Below, piece after piece: positions 52,768-62,709 of a stretch of 64,000 bases of DNA (positions are counted from its first letter, which is position 1; each line of letters begins with the position of its first letter). The notes below the pieces were generated by a model, which saw only the letters and a program-made list of their open reading frames with translations, was not told the DNA's origin and did no database searches. The DNA comes from JAEUMD01 sp050246945 (GTDB lineage Bacteria; Pseudomonadota; Alphaproteobacteria; Rhizobiales; Hyphomicrobiaceae), in the NCBI GenBank assembly GCA_050246945.1, contig JBFWVC010000008.1:62001-126000 (forward strand), given 5' to 3'. Both the position numbers and the translations under genes were made by a program.

Positions 52768-54798
52768 ATGCAGGCTCACATTTCTCAGGAAAGCAATGTA
52801 AGTGCGGATTTGACCATCGGCCGCATCGTTTCTGTCACCGGCGCCAAAGCCATCGTCCTGCTGGATGGTAGATTGGACGCGTCCGGCCGCAAGACTTTGC
52901 ACCGCCCGGAGATGGGCACGCTGCTCGCAATCGACACGACCTACTCGGTTGTCCTTGCCATCGTCTCCGCCCTGAGCGTGCCGGTGCCTGCGCAGCGCGA
53001 AGGTGAAAACGAAATCTGGATTGCCGAGCTCGGCCTTGTCGGCGAGCTTTGGCTTGCCTCGGATCGCACCTTGCGCAACTTCAACCGTGGCGTCACCATC
53101 TATCCGGCACTCGGCGACCGCGTCCGTGTCGCCTCGAAGGACGAACTGGAGTTCGCCTTCTGCGGCGACACAACAAGGTCGGTCCGCGTCGGCTGCATCC
53201 GCCAGGACAGCTCGATCCCCGCGATGATCAGAGTCGACGATCTTCTCGGCAAGCACTTCGCCATCCTGGGGACCACCGGCACCGGCAAGTCCTGCACGAC
53301 GGCTCTCATTCTGCGCGCCATCCTGAAGGAGCATCCTGCCGCCCACATCGTCCTGCTCGACCCCCACAACGAATATTCGACCGCCTTCCCCGAATGGGCC
53401 GAGGTCATCAGTCCACGCAACATGCAGCTCCCCTTCTGGCTACTCACGTTCGAGGAGATCGTCGAGGTAATAGTTGCCGATGACACGCGCAAGGCAGAGA
53501 TCGAGATCCTTCAGGAACTGATCCCGATTGCAAAGTCGCGTTACAGCTCAGGCCGCCAAAAGGATAGCAACGTTCGTCGCGGCATCGTCGATCATGGCCG
53601 CTACACGGTCGACACTCCCGTTCCCTACCGCATCTCCGATCTGACCGCGATGATCGACGAACGCATGGGCAAGCTGGAGAACAAGAAGGACCTAGCGCCC
53701 TACCGCAACCTGAAACAGCGCATCGACATGATCACGCAGGATGCCCGATATGCGTTCATGTTCGGCTCGCTCACCGTTTACGACGGCATGACCCAGGTGC
53801 TGTCGCGAATCTTCCGCGTCCCCGTCAACGGCAAGCCGATCACGATTCTCGAGCTGACCGGCATCCCCACGGAAGTCGTCAACGTCGTCGTCTCGGTTCT
53901 CTGCCGCATGACCTTCGACTTCGCACTGTGGGGCGAAGGCAAGGTCCCCGTCACCCTCGTCTGCGAGGAAGCCCATCGCTACGTCCCCGCCAATCCGGCG
54001 GCGGGCTTCGAGCCGTGCAAGCGCGCAATTGCGAAGATTGCCAAGGAAGGCCGTAAGTACGGTGCCTCGCTCTGCATCGTCACGCAGCGGCCGGCGGAAA
54101 TCGATCCAACCATCCTTTCCCAGTGCAACACGGTGTTCGCCCTGCGCATGTCGAACGACCGCGACCAGGAGATCGTCACTTCGGCGATTTCCGATACCGG
54201 CTCTGGCCTGCTCGAGTTCCTATCCGCGCTCGGCCAACGCGAGGCGATCGCGTTCGGCGATGGCGTCTCGCTGCCCGTACGCATCAAATTCGATGAACTG
54301 CCCAAGGAGGCAATGCCCCGTTCGTCGACAGCGCGTTTCTCCGAGCGTTGGCAGAAATCGATCGGTGACGAGGGGTTCCTCGAGCAGATCGTAGAACGCT
54401 GGCGCAACTCGGGTGGCACCAGCGACGACCAGAACTCGGGACAATTGATGGCCGACGCCATATTGAGCGACGATGGCCACGACCCTCTGATGGATCCGGG
54501 ACCAGCCCAATATGCACCGGCCCAAAACGGCGCTTCGGCCAGGATGCGGGAACCTGAGCCCTCCCCGCTAAGGTCTTCGGCCCGTCGTGACGCCCACCTG
54601 CACTACGCCGAGGCCGCAGCCCCGCCTGTACGCTCTTCTATGCGGCGAGATGCTCAGGTCTCGGCATCCGGACGGCCAGGCGGTTCAAACCTGCGGCGCG
54701 AACCGGCTCCTGTCGCTGCAGATACTGTTGCCGCCGATCAAGCACAGAGCCAAGCCCTGCGCTCGTTGCGTGATCGACTCATGCAGCGCCAGCGTTGA
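52768..54798 (+). CDS. HerA-like DNA-translocating ATPase
   Basis: 676 residues. The N-terminal part (about 1-120) is a small beta-barrel like that of HerA (IGRIVSVTGAKAIVLLDG, GELWLASDRTLRNFNRGVTI). Walker A is GTTGTGKSCTT with Lys174; Walker B is VTLVCEEAHRYVP (about 395-407), followed by sensor blocks KEGRKYGASLCIVTQRP and TVFALRMSNDRDQEIV. These are the FtsK/HerA superfamily marks of a hexameric ring motor. A low-complexity tail (about 570-676) repeats a short SSxRRD-like motif three times. HerA normally works with the nuclease NurA in archaea; no nuclease lies here. The function, perhaps DNA translocation in repair or segregation, is inferred. Confidence 0.85.
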   Translation: MQAHISQESNVSADLTIGRIVSVTGAKAIVLLDGRLDASGRKTLHRPEMGTLLAIDTTYSVVLAIVSALSVPVPAQREGENEIWIAELGLVGELWLASDRTLRNFNRGVTIYPALGDRVRVASKDELEFAFCGDTTRSVRVGCIRQDSSIPAMIRVDDLLGKHFAILGTTGTGKSCTTALILRAILKEHPAAHIVLLDPHNEYSTAFPEWAEVISPRNMQLPFWLLTFEEIVEVIVADDTRKAEIEILQELIPIAKSRYSSGRQKDSNVRRGIVDHGRYTVDTPVPYRISDLTAMIDERMGKLENKKDLAPYRNLKQRIDMITQDARYAFMFGSLTVYDGMTQVLSRIFRVPVNGKPITILELTGIPTEVVNVVVSVLCRMTFDFALWGEGKVPVTLVCEEAHRYVPANPAAGFEPCKRAIAKIAKEGRKYGASLCIVTQRPAEIDPTILSQCNTVFALRMSNDRDQEIVTSAISDTGSGLLEFLSALGQREAIAFGDGVSLPVRIKFDELPKEAMPRSSTARFSERWQKSIGDEGFLEQIVERWRNSGGTSDDQNSGQLMADAILSDDGHDPLMDPGPAQYAPAQNGASARMREPEPSPLRSSARRDAHLHYAEAAAPPVRSSMRRDAQVSASGRPGGSNLRREPAPVAADTVAADQAQSQALRSLRDRLMQRQR

Positions 54799-54991
54799 CG
54801 GGAGAGACCAGAGCGAATGCGCCAAGGTCACTTGCTGCCTTGCGCACTTGGGGCCGATTTCGAGAAGTCGGCACCGACGCCGGACGCCGAGCGTCCCGGA
54901 TGGGACTGCTCTGCGGTTCACGGTGAAGGCATGAACCGAATTCTCCAACAATGGCTTTGAGCACGCCAAAGTCGCACATGACAGTCCGACG

Positions 54992-55130
54992 TAATTGGAA
55001 CTGTCGATACGTGCGACGGATCGGCTGGGATGGAAGCTGGCGTGCATTTATCGATGTCGTGAACCGATCTCTCAAGCCAAGGGAGGCGCAGACCACGACA
55101 GCCAGACCCGATTGAGTTGTTACCCCACCC
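54992..55130. repeat. Mosaic intergenic repeat, family B, copy 2 (diverged)
   Basis: Matches copy 1 (2801-2927) in GGGATGGAAGC, ATCGATGTCGTGAACC-like, GATCTCTCAAGCC, GCAGACCACGA-like and AGACCCGATTGAG, in the same order. It fills most of the 335-bp gap between the HerA gene and pssA; no gene is seen in that gap. Confidence 0.5.
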
Positions 55131-55133
55131 GCT

Positions 55134-56114
55134 CTACGAGCGTGGCTCGGGCGACCTCAGCTCCACGACGCGCCCGCCCTCGTTCTTGGTCGCACCCTCG
55201 TTCTTCGCGTCATCTCGCATCTCGGACGCAGCCTTGCCCATGCCCGGCCCTGCTTCGGGTGCCGCATTCGTCGATGCGCTGCACTGCGCCGAACCCGCAG
55301 CTTTTTCGGCCGCATCGCGCGCGAGATTGTGCTGAAAGCGCCGCCACCCTACCGGAATCATCGCCAGATAAATGATCGACGTGCCCGCCAGCGTTTCGTG
55401 CGGATAAGTCACGAGCATCGCCACATAGAGGACCGCCAGCACGAATATCGGCAGAACTAGCTCGCGCGAGATGCGCTCGCCCAGCAGCTTGCCGGAATAG
55501 GTTGGAATGTTCGAGACCATCAGGAACGCGATCACAAGCGTATAGAAGATGATGATGTTCTTCATCCACCGCGCGTCTCTCAGATCGAACCCGATCGACG
55601 CAAGATAAACCGGCAGAAGCACCACGATCGCCGCGGCGGGCGTCGGCATGCCGGTGAAGAAGTCCTTCTGCCAGCGAGGCTTGTCCTCGTCGATCATTAC
55701 GTTGAAGCGGGCAAGCCGCAACGCCGAAGCCAGTGCGAAAATCATCACCGCAATCCAGCCGAAGCTTTTGAGATCGCCAAGGCCCCATGTGAAGATCATC
55801 ACCGCCGGAGCCACGCCAAAGTTGACGAAGTCGGCGAGGCTGTCGAGCTCGGCGCCGAACCGGGACGAAGCCTTCAGTAGCCGCGCCACCCGCCCGTCGA
55901 GGCCATCCAGCAGAGCCGCGAAAACGATTGCGGCCAGCGCCAGATCGTAGCGCCCTTCGATCGACATGCGGATCGAGGTCAACCCGGCGCTCAATCCCAG
56001 CAGTGTGAAGAAGTTCGGCACCAGCATCCGCACTGGGATACGCTGATGGCGGAACAGAAGGCGCCCACGACGCCGGCGCGTTTCCTCTTCCAGTTTCGGC
56101 ACAACGGGATCCAT
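55134..56114 (-). CDS. pssA: CDP-diacylglycerol-serine O-phosphatidyltransferase (phosphatidylserine synthase)
   Basis: 326 residues from ATG 56114, which follows GGAAGGAGG. The CDP-alcohol phosphotransferase signature is complete: DGLDGRVAR, eight residues, then GAELDSLAD (D-G-x2-A-R-x8-G-x3-D-x3-D). About eight membrane segments follow, as in the type II enzyme of alphaproteobacteria. A 45-residue hydrophilic C-terminal tail is rich in Ala/Glu. It makes phosphatidylserine from CDP-diacylglycerol and serine at the inner membrane. The decarboxylase gene lies just upstream on the same strand, giving the two-step route to phosphatidylethanolamine. Confidence 0.94.
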   Translation of the reverse strand: MDPVVPKLEEETRRRRGRLLFRHQRIPVRMLVPNFFTLLGLSAGLTSIRMSIEGRYDLALAAIVFAALLDGLDGRVARLLKASSRFGAELDSLADFVNFGVAPAVMIFTWGLGDLKSFGWIAVMIFALASALRLARFNVMIDEDKPRWQKDFFTGMPTPAAAIVVLLPVYLASIGFDLRDARWMKNIIIFYTLVIAFLMVSNIPTYSGKLLGERISRELVLPIFVLAVLYVAMLVTYPHETLAGTSIIYLAMIPVGWRRFQHNLARDAAEKAAGSAQCSASTNAAPEAGPGMGKAASEMRDDAKNEGATKNEGGRVVELRSPEPRS

Positions 56115-56208
56115 GGCCCCGCCTCCTTCCATCACGTATTTCGCTCGCCCGTGGGCACCTTGCCGACCCAAGGACGGCACGCAATCGCAACGAGCAAGCC
56201 GCTCGACC

Positions 56209-56290
56209 TAATGCATGTCGCCCAGAAGTGCGCAGCGGCCTTGCGACGACGACATGTACAAAAACAGGGACTTGAAGCATCAGGAGCAAA
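56209..56290. repeat. Mosaic intergenic repeat, family A, copy 6 (degenerate)
   Basis: Retains TAATGCATGTCGC, AGAAGTGCGCAGCGGCC and GACATGTACAAAAACAGGGA, clearly related to copy 4 (TAATGCATGT, GAAGTGTGCAGCGGTTC). It lies between pssA and psd, so the two genes may have separate promoters. Confidence 0.5.
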
Positions 56291-56366
56291 TCTGAGAATT
56301 CGCGCCACGTCCTAGTATAAGCTCAAGCACCTCTGCGGCGCCAACATGGCCTCGGCGATCCGCTTT

Positions 56367-57110
56367 TCACGACTGGCGCGCCTCCCGCTCCCCTTCGTCC
56401 GACTTGAAGTCCGCAAACACCGTCTCGCCGGCCACCGCCCGTTGGCCGACAGCAACGAGTGCAGTGCGTCCTGGCGGCAGGTAGACATCGACGCGCGAAC
56501 CGAACCGGATGAGGCCGAACCGCTGGCCCACGCCTATGCTGTCGCCTTCCTGAGAGAAGGTCACGATGCGACGTGCAATGAGACCTGCGATCTGTACCAC
56601 CGCTATCTCGTCGCCCGCAGTCGTCTCGATCACGAGCGACCGGCGCTCGTTCTCCTCGCTCGCCTTGTCGGCTGCTGCGTTGATGAAGGCCCCTGGAACG
56701 TAGATTGAACGCACGATGCGCCCGGCGATCGGCGCGCGGTTGACATGCACATCGAAGACGGAAAGGAAAGTGGAGATGCGCAGCCGCGGCGTCTGTCCCA
56801 GCCCCAGCTCCATCGGCGGGGTCACCACCTCCGCGCCGGTGATCCGCCCGTCCGCAGGCGCGATGACCAAGCCCTCACGCAGCGGTGTGACGCGCTCCGG
56901 ATCGCGGAAGAAATAGGCGATGTAGAGTGCCAGACCCAGGAAAATCCAACCGAGAGGCGCCCACAAAATGAAGAACAGCAGCGACAACGCAACCGCAATC
57001 GCGATGAACTTGTGGCCGTCGCTATGAACCGGTGCGAGATTATCGATGATGGTATCTACGATGCCATGGCGGTTCGACACTTCCAATGAGCTCCCGTCTT
57101 TGATGGGCAT
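56367..57110 (-). CDS. psd: Phosphatidylserine decarboxylase proenzyme
   Basis: 247 residues from ATG 57110; GTG 57080 with GGGAG upstream is a good alternative start. It is the short, archaetidyl-type proenzyme (about 230 residues in relatives). A hydrophobic N-terminal anchor (IAIAVALSLLFFILWAPLG) is followed by FFRDPERVTP, VIAPADGRITGAEVV, LSVFDVHVNRAPI and the self-cleavage site GLIRFGSRVDVYLP, where cleavage before Ser yields the pyruvoyl group. It converts phosphatidylserine to phosphatidylethanolamine at the membrane. Works with pssA just downstream. Confidence 0.94.
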   Translation of the reverse strand: MPIKDGSSLEVSNRHGIVDTIIDNLAPVHSDGHKFIAIAVALSLLFFILWAPLGWIFLGLALYIAYFFRDPERVTPLREGLVIAPADGRITGAEVVTPPMELGLGQTPRLRISTFLSVFDVHVNRAPIAGRIVRSIYVPGAFINAAADKASEENERRSLVIETTAGDEIAVVQIAGLIARRIVTFSQEGDSIGVGQRFGLIRFGSRVDVYLPPGRTALVAVGQRAVAGETVFADFKSDEGEREARQS

Positions 57111-57293
57111 GCCGTTTGAGGCAGGCGGCGTAGTCCGATGCGGCAGCGTCTTGCCGGCGGGCCATAGTTGAAATTCACGAGGCTATTAAACTGTGCCGCC
57201 CCCGAACTCAACGCCAAGCACGTACCGCTGCCTGCAACACAGGTCGCACCAGCACGGGCAAGCGGCACACGCTGGCCCGTCGCCTGTGCCAAC

Positions 57294-58796
<1,503 letters not shown>

Positions 58797-59129
58797 GAGG
58801 TCCTCTTGGAAGTGATTGTTGCCACGGTTCATGTCCTGCCATGAATCCAGCAGAACGTCACGCATGCAGCCCGACGCTTCCCCATCCTCTACGCGTCGCA
58901 GACCGGCAAATGCCCCAAAATGTCGATGCAGGCTCGGAAATGAACACCCGCACAAATCGCTCGTCGCGCCGGAATGCATCCCAACTCGCGTCACATGAAC
59001 CGCCGCGCCGCAGCGGCGAACGGTCGCGCTGCGTCATGCGCCCTCGTAGCAAAGCGCCGCATCCAGGTCCCTGCGCCGGGGCAGACATGGGGTCGCGGCA
59101 CGCAAAATCGCCGCGCACCATCGGCCCGT
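58797..59129. promoter_or_regulatory. Intergenic region upstream of the DegP-like gene
   Basis: 333 bp between the DUF2065 gene and the protease start, both on the minus strand. Several overlapping open frames are visible but none has a plausible product. It probably carries the protease promoter; I could not identify a sigma-E or heat-shock element with confidence. Confidence 0.35.
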
Positions 59130-59315
59130 TCAACCACGAATAAGCCAGACGATGACCGCGCCAGCAGCGATTGCGGACCAGCCCGCCCGGCGCAAAATGG
59201 CATCAGGCATTGACGACACCATCGCCGCCATACGCCGCCCCTGATCGGGGGACAGCGCCCAGATTAACCCCTCGATCACGAGGACCAGCCCGACCGCGAC
59301 AATGAGATCACTCAT
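59130..59315 (-). CDS. DUF2065 small membrane protein
   Basis: 61 residues, two membrane segments (LIVAVGLVLVIEGLIWAL and GWSAIAAGAVIVWLIRG) separated by PDQGRRMAAMVSSMPDAILR, the complete DUF2065 (YjeT) pattern. These proteins are encoded next to hflC throughout proteobacteria; their role is unknown. Its ATG overlaps the hflC stop by 4 bp, so it is translationally coupled to HflC. Confidence 0.9.
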   Translation of the reverse strand: MSDLIVAVGLVLVIEGLIWALSPDQGRRMAAMVSSMPDAILRRAGWSAIAAGAVIVWLIRG

Positions 59316-60226
59316 GGCGAGGGCTGTGTCACCGCACGCTTGCCCGCGGCAGTGCCGCTCGCCTGGCCGCCGGCACTGTTGAAGTAGCGGAAAAACTCCG
59401 AGTCGGGCGAAATCACCATGCGGGTGTCGCCGGATTTCAGGCCCTGCTCGTAGGCCTGCATCGACCGATAGAAGGCGAAGAAGTCGGCATCTTTGCCATA
59501 GGCTTCGGCGAAAATGCGGTTGCGCTCCGCATCGCCCTCACCGCGCAACTGCTCGGCATCGCGCATTGCGTTGGCTCGGATCACCGTCACCCGGCGATCA
59601 GCCTCCGCTTTGATACGGCGCAGTTGCTCTTCACCCTCGGCACGGAAACGTGCAGCCTCCTGGTGGCGCTCGGTCTTCATCCGCTCATAGACCGAATCTC
59701 CGATCTTTGGCGGCAGGTCGGCGCGCATTATCCGCACGTCGACAATTTCGACGCCGTAATCGCCCGCCACATTGTTCACGCGCTCCTGGATATCGTCCAT
59801 AAGCTTGGAGCGGTCGTCGCGCACAACGGCCTCGATGGTGGACGAACCGACGACGAGACGCAGCGACGAATCGAGCACCACGCCAAGCTGCTGGCGCGCA
59901 TTGGCCTCGTTGTTGAGACGCTGGTAGAACTTCAGTGGATCGATAATCCGGTAGCGCGCAAAGCTGTCGATCACGAGCTGCTTCTTGTCAGCCACGGTAA
60001 CAGTCTGCGGTTCCGTATCGATATCGAGGACGCGCTTGTCGAAAAAGACGACCTGCTGCACCACCGGGATCTTCCATTTCAGACCCGGTTCCTTTTCCTG
60101 GCGAACGAACTGGCCGAACTGGAGCACCAGCGCCTGTTCGTTCTGGTGGACAATGAATGCGGAAAGGTAGAGAGCGCCAGCACCAAGGCCCAGGACGACG
60201 AGAAGCGTTGCAAGTAGTGAACGCAT
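59312..60226 (-). CDS. hflC: HflC, membrane protease regulator
   Basis: 304 residues from ATG 60226, 9 bp after GGAGGG; a GTG two codons earlier overlaps the hflK stop. An N-terminal membrane anchor (SLLATLLVVLGLGAGALYLS) precedes the SPFH/band 7 domain (VHQNEQALVLQFGQFVRQEK, FFDKRVLDIDTEPQ, RAKADLPPKIG-like) and a helical tail (AEGEEQLRRIKAEADRRV). HflC joins HflK in a large periplasmic cage around the FtsH protease. Confidence 0.95.
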   Translation of the reverse strand: MRSLLATLLVVLGLGAGALYLSAFIVHQNEQALVLQFGQFVRQEKEPGLKWKIPVVQQVVFFDKRVLDIDTEPQTVTVADKKQLVIDSFARYRIIDPLKFYQRLNNEANARQQLGVVLDSSLRLVVGSSTIEAVVRDDRSKLMDDIQERVNNVAGDYGVEIVDVRIMRADLPPKIGDSVYERMKTERHQEAARFRAEGEEQLRRIKAEADRRVTVIRANAMRDAEQLRGEGDAERNRIFAEAYGKDADFFAFYRSMQAYEQGLKSGDTRMVISPDSEFFRYFNSAGGQASGTAAGKRAVTQPSP

Positions 60227-60228
60227 GA

Positions 60229-61368
60229 TCACTTCCCTCCCTGCTTTTTGCCAAGCTCGCCCAGGGGCAGGTAGGGCACGACCCCTCCGCCTCCGGACTG
60301 ATCGAGAATGATCTTGTCGGTTCCGTTCAAAACGCGCTCCATCGTCTCCAGGAAGAGACGCTTGCGGGTCACTTCCGGCGCTTTCTTGTATTCCTCGAAG
60401 ACCTTCAGGAAGCGCGCCGCCTGACCGTTCGCCTCGGCGACCGTCTGCTCCTTGTACGCCTGTGCCGCCTGCAGGATGCGCTCCGCCTCACCGCGCGCTT
60501 CCGGTTCGATCTTGTTGGCGTAGGCCTGCGCTTCGTTGACCGCGCGCTGACGATCCTGCAGCGCCGCGATGACATCCTCGAAGGCACCACGCACCGCCGC
60601 CGGCGGCAGCGCCTGCTGGATCTTCACCTCCTGGATCTTGACGCCCGCCTGATAGTTCGTGAGAACCCTTTGGATCAACTCCTTGGTCGCTATTTCGATG
60701 GGCTCTCGACCCGGCGCAAGCACATCGGAGACCTTGCTCCTGCCGATCACTTCGCGCATCGCGCTTTCTGAGACTGCGCGCACGGAGAAATCCGGATCTT
60801 TGAGCTTGAACAGGTATTTCTCCGCGTCGTCGATGATCCACAACACGACGAAATCGATATCGACGATGTTCTCGTCACCCGTCAGCATCAGGCTTTCTTC
60901 CGGCACGTCACGGCTCGCACCGCTGGTGCGACCCTCGAACGAGCGAAACCCAACCTCCACCTTCTTTTGCCGTTGCACAGGCGGCAACCTCACTTCTTCG
61001 ATGGGTGCCGGCAGACGCAGATGGATGCCCGGTTCGACGATACGGTTGACCTCTCCGAAACGCAGCACAATGCCCTTCTCAAAAGGCGCCACCGTGAAGG
61101 TGAACGCGTAGAAGACTACGGCACCGATGGCAGCGAGGCCCAGCAGCAGCAGGATTGGAGTCGGAACACCCCCACCCCCACCGCCGCGCATGACCTGCTT
61201 CATGCGGTCCTGGCCACGCTTCAGGATTTCCTCAAGGTCCGGTTGTTGGCCGCCCTGTCCGCCTCCCTGGTTCTGGCCCCACGGCCCTTGACCCCAGGGG
61301 CCACCGCCACCGCCGCCGCCGCCGCCGCTTTTCCAGCCGCCACCACCGTTCTGATTGTTCCAGGGCAT
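60229..61368 (-). CDS. hflK: HflK, membrane protease regulator
   Basis: 379 residues from ATG 61368 (MPWNNQNGGG); the frame runs on to 61500 without support. It has the typical Gly-rich N-terminal stretch, then a poly-Gly segment before the membrane anchor (VPTPILLLLGLAAIGAVVFY), and the SPFH domain (VAPFEKGIVLRFGEVNRIVE, DENIVDIDFVVLW, SAMREVIGRSKVSDVLAPGR). A coiled tail (KIEPEARGEAERILQAAQAY) mediates the HflK-HflC assembly. Its stop is directly followed by the hflC start. Confidence 0.95.
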   Translation of the reverse strand: MPWNNQNGGGGWKSGGGGGGGGGPWGQGPWGQNQGGGQGGQQPDLEEILKRGQDRMKQVMRGGGGGGVPTPILLLLGLAAIGAVVFYAFTFTVAPFEKGIVLRFGEVNRIVEPGIHLRLPAPIEEVRLPPVQRQKKVEVGFRSFEGRTSGASRDVPEESLMLTGDENIVDIDFVVLWIIDDAEKYLFKLKDPDFSVRAVSESAMREVIGRSKVSDVLAPGREPIEIATKELIQRVLTNYQAGVKIQEVKIQQALPPAAVRGAFEDVIAALQDRQRAVNEAQAYANKIEPEARGEAERILQAAQAYKEQTVAEANGQAARFLKVFEEYKKAPEVTRKRLFLETMERVLNGTDKIILDQSGGGGVVPYLPLGELGKKQGGK

Positions 61369-61612
61369 TGCTTCTCGATCTCTCGCGTTGGTGGCTCGGG
61401 CCAATATCGAACTCGAACCGGAAACGGAATTACGGGATGTTTTGGAGGACGCATGAAAACCGCCAAGCGACGGCGCCAGGGCGCCCACGTCCCCAGGCAA
61501 AGGTTGGCACGCTTATAGGGCAGGGGATGAAGGCATGCAAACCTCCCCAGCTACATTGGTAAGGCATCCAAGCCGTTCAAGGGAGGCCGGAAAATCAGTC
61601 CCACGAGGCGAC

Positions 61613-62134
61613 TCACGCCCGCGCCCGGTCGAGCACCCGCAGCCGCGCCCGGTACTGGTCGTTGGGACCCTGCGGAATTTCCTCCATGGACGTCTCGCTC
61701 CATGTCTCCCCAACGAGGTCGGGAAAGAACGTGTCGCCAAGCGGTTCCGCGTCGACTTCCGTCCAATAGAGTCGGTGAGCATATGGCAGCGTAGCCTGAT
61801 AGATCTCGGCGCCGCCGATCACCATGATCTCGTCGGCGCCGCGCTCCTCCGCCCGGCGCTGCGCCTCGGCAAGCGCCTCTTCAATGGTGTGGACCACGAT
61901 GGCCCCGTCGGCGCGGAACCCCAGATCCCTCGTCATGACGATGTTGTCACGGCCGTCGAGCGGCTTTCTGTGCAATGTCGCCCACGTCCGCCGGCCCATG
62001 ATGATCGGTTTGCCCATCGTGAGCCGCCGGAACAGCTTCAGATCCGACGACAGCCTCCAGGGTAGATCGCCATCACGGCCGATCACGCCATTGCGTGCAA
62101 TAGCGACGATGAGGGCGATTCGAATGTATTGCAT
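61613..62134 (-). CDS. folA: Dihydrofolate reductase
   Basis: 173 residues. Family blocks are all present: ALIVAIARNGVIGRDGDLPW (with the conserved NGVIG-x-x-x-x-LPW), the acidic residue in LSSDLKLFRRLT, GKPIIMGRRTW, DGRDNIVMTRD, and EIMVIGGAEIYQATLPYA. It reduces dihydrofolate to tetrahydrofolate with NADPH, recycling the product of thymidylate synthase encoded 600 bp upstream on the same strand. Confidence 0.96.
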   Translation of the reverse strand: MQYIRIALIVAIARNGVIGRDGDLPWRLSSDLKLFRRLTMGKPIIMGRRTWATLHRKPLDGRDNIVMTRDLGFRADGAIVVHTIEEALAEAQRRAEERGADEIMVIGGAEIYQATLPYAHRLYWTEVDAEPLGDTFFPDLVGETWSETSMEEIPQGPNDQYRARLRVLDRARA

Positions 62135-62179
62135 GCTCGATTTGTCTCTAGTGTCGTGATCGCGAAATATGCACGCTAT

Positions 62180-62626
62180 CTAAAGCGGCGACGCCCGCCC
62201 TTTCTGACCAGCCGGACTGTCACAGCTGGCAGCTGGCGTCAGCGTGACGCTTGTCTCCTCCGGATAACTGTAGACTACGACGCCAGAGGCAAGCCTTTGA
62301 CCTTCGCTAGTGATCATGACCGAGGCGTCGAGATAGCAGCGCTTGGCACATCGCGCGACGATGATCTCCGGGCTGCGATCCACTTCGATCTTTGCTGGAG
62401 TGGTGACGGAAAGCCGTCCGACCGTTGCCGACGTCAGCACGCATTGCGCTCCAGGAGTGCCGGGCGTGTCGATCGTAATGGATTGGGTATCCGAGGTACG
62501 CCCTTGTTTCGGAAGCGTCTCGCAACCGCTGAGCAGCAGCGACGCCACGATGAGAACGAGTGCGGAAACTGCATGAAGGCTAGGCAGACGAATCAATGGC
62601 ACATCTCGCAAGCAGCAATGACACAC
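62180..62626 (-). CDS. Putative lipoprotein between thyA and folA
   Basis: Up to 148 residues; the ATG at 62626 is in frame, but the signal really begins later (SLHAVSALVLIVASLLLSGC) and GTG 62602 is an alternative start. The lipobox LLSGC marks it as a lipoprotein. The mature part is strand-rich with six cysteines (for example QCVLTSATVGRLSV, RCAKRCYLDASVMI) and a pattern like a PEGA/beta-sandwich. Similar short lipoproteins occur near thyA in related genomes; no function is known. Confidence 0.6.
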   Translation of the reverse strand: MCHCCLRDVPLIRLPSLHAVSALVLIVASLLLSGCETLPKQGRTSDTQSITIDTPGTPGAQCVLTSATVGRLSVTTPAKIEVDRSPEIIVARCAKRCYLDASVMITSEGQRLASGVVVYSYPEETSVTLTPAASCDSPAGQKGRASPL

Positions 62627-62709
62627 GAAACTTCAACGCAACATCCTTTGCCACCGATCTGCGGCCGGCAATCCGACACGACAGCACACTCTCCCGCTGC
62701 AAGCTTGCG

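Noticed and set aside
52768..54798. Reading the HerA-like ATPase as part of an antiviral defence island
   Set aside because: No Sir2, nuclease or other effector neighbours, no compositional shift, and housekeeping genes follow immediately.
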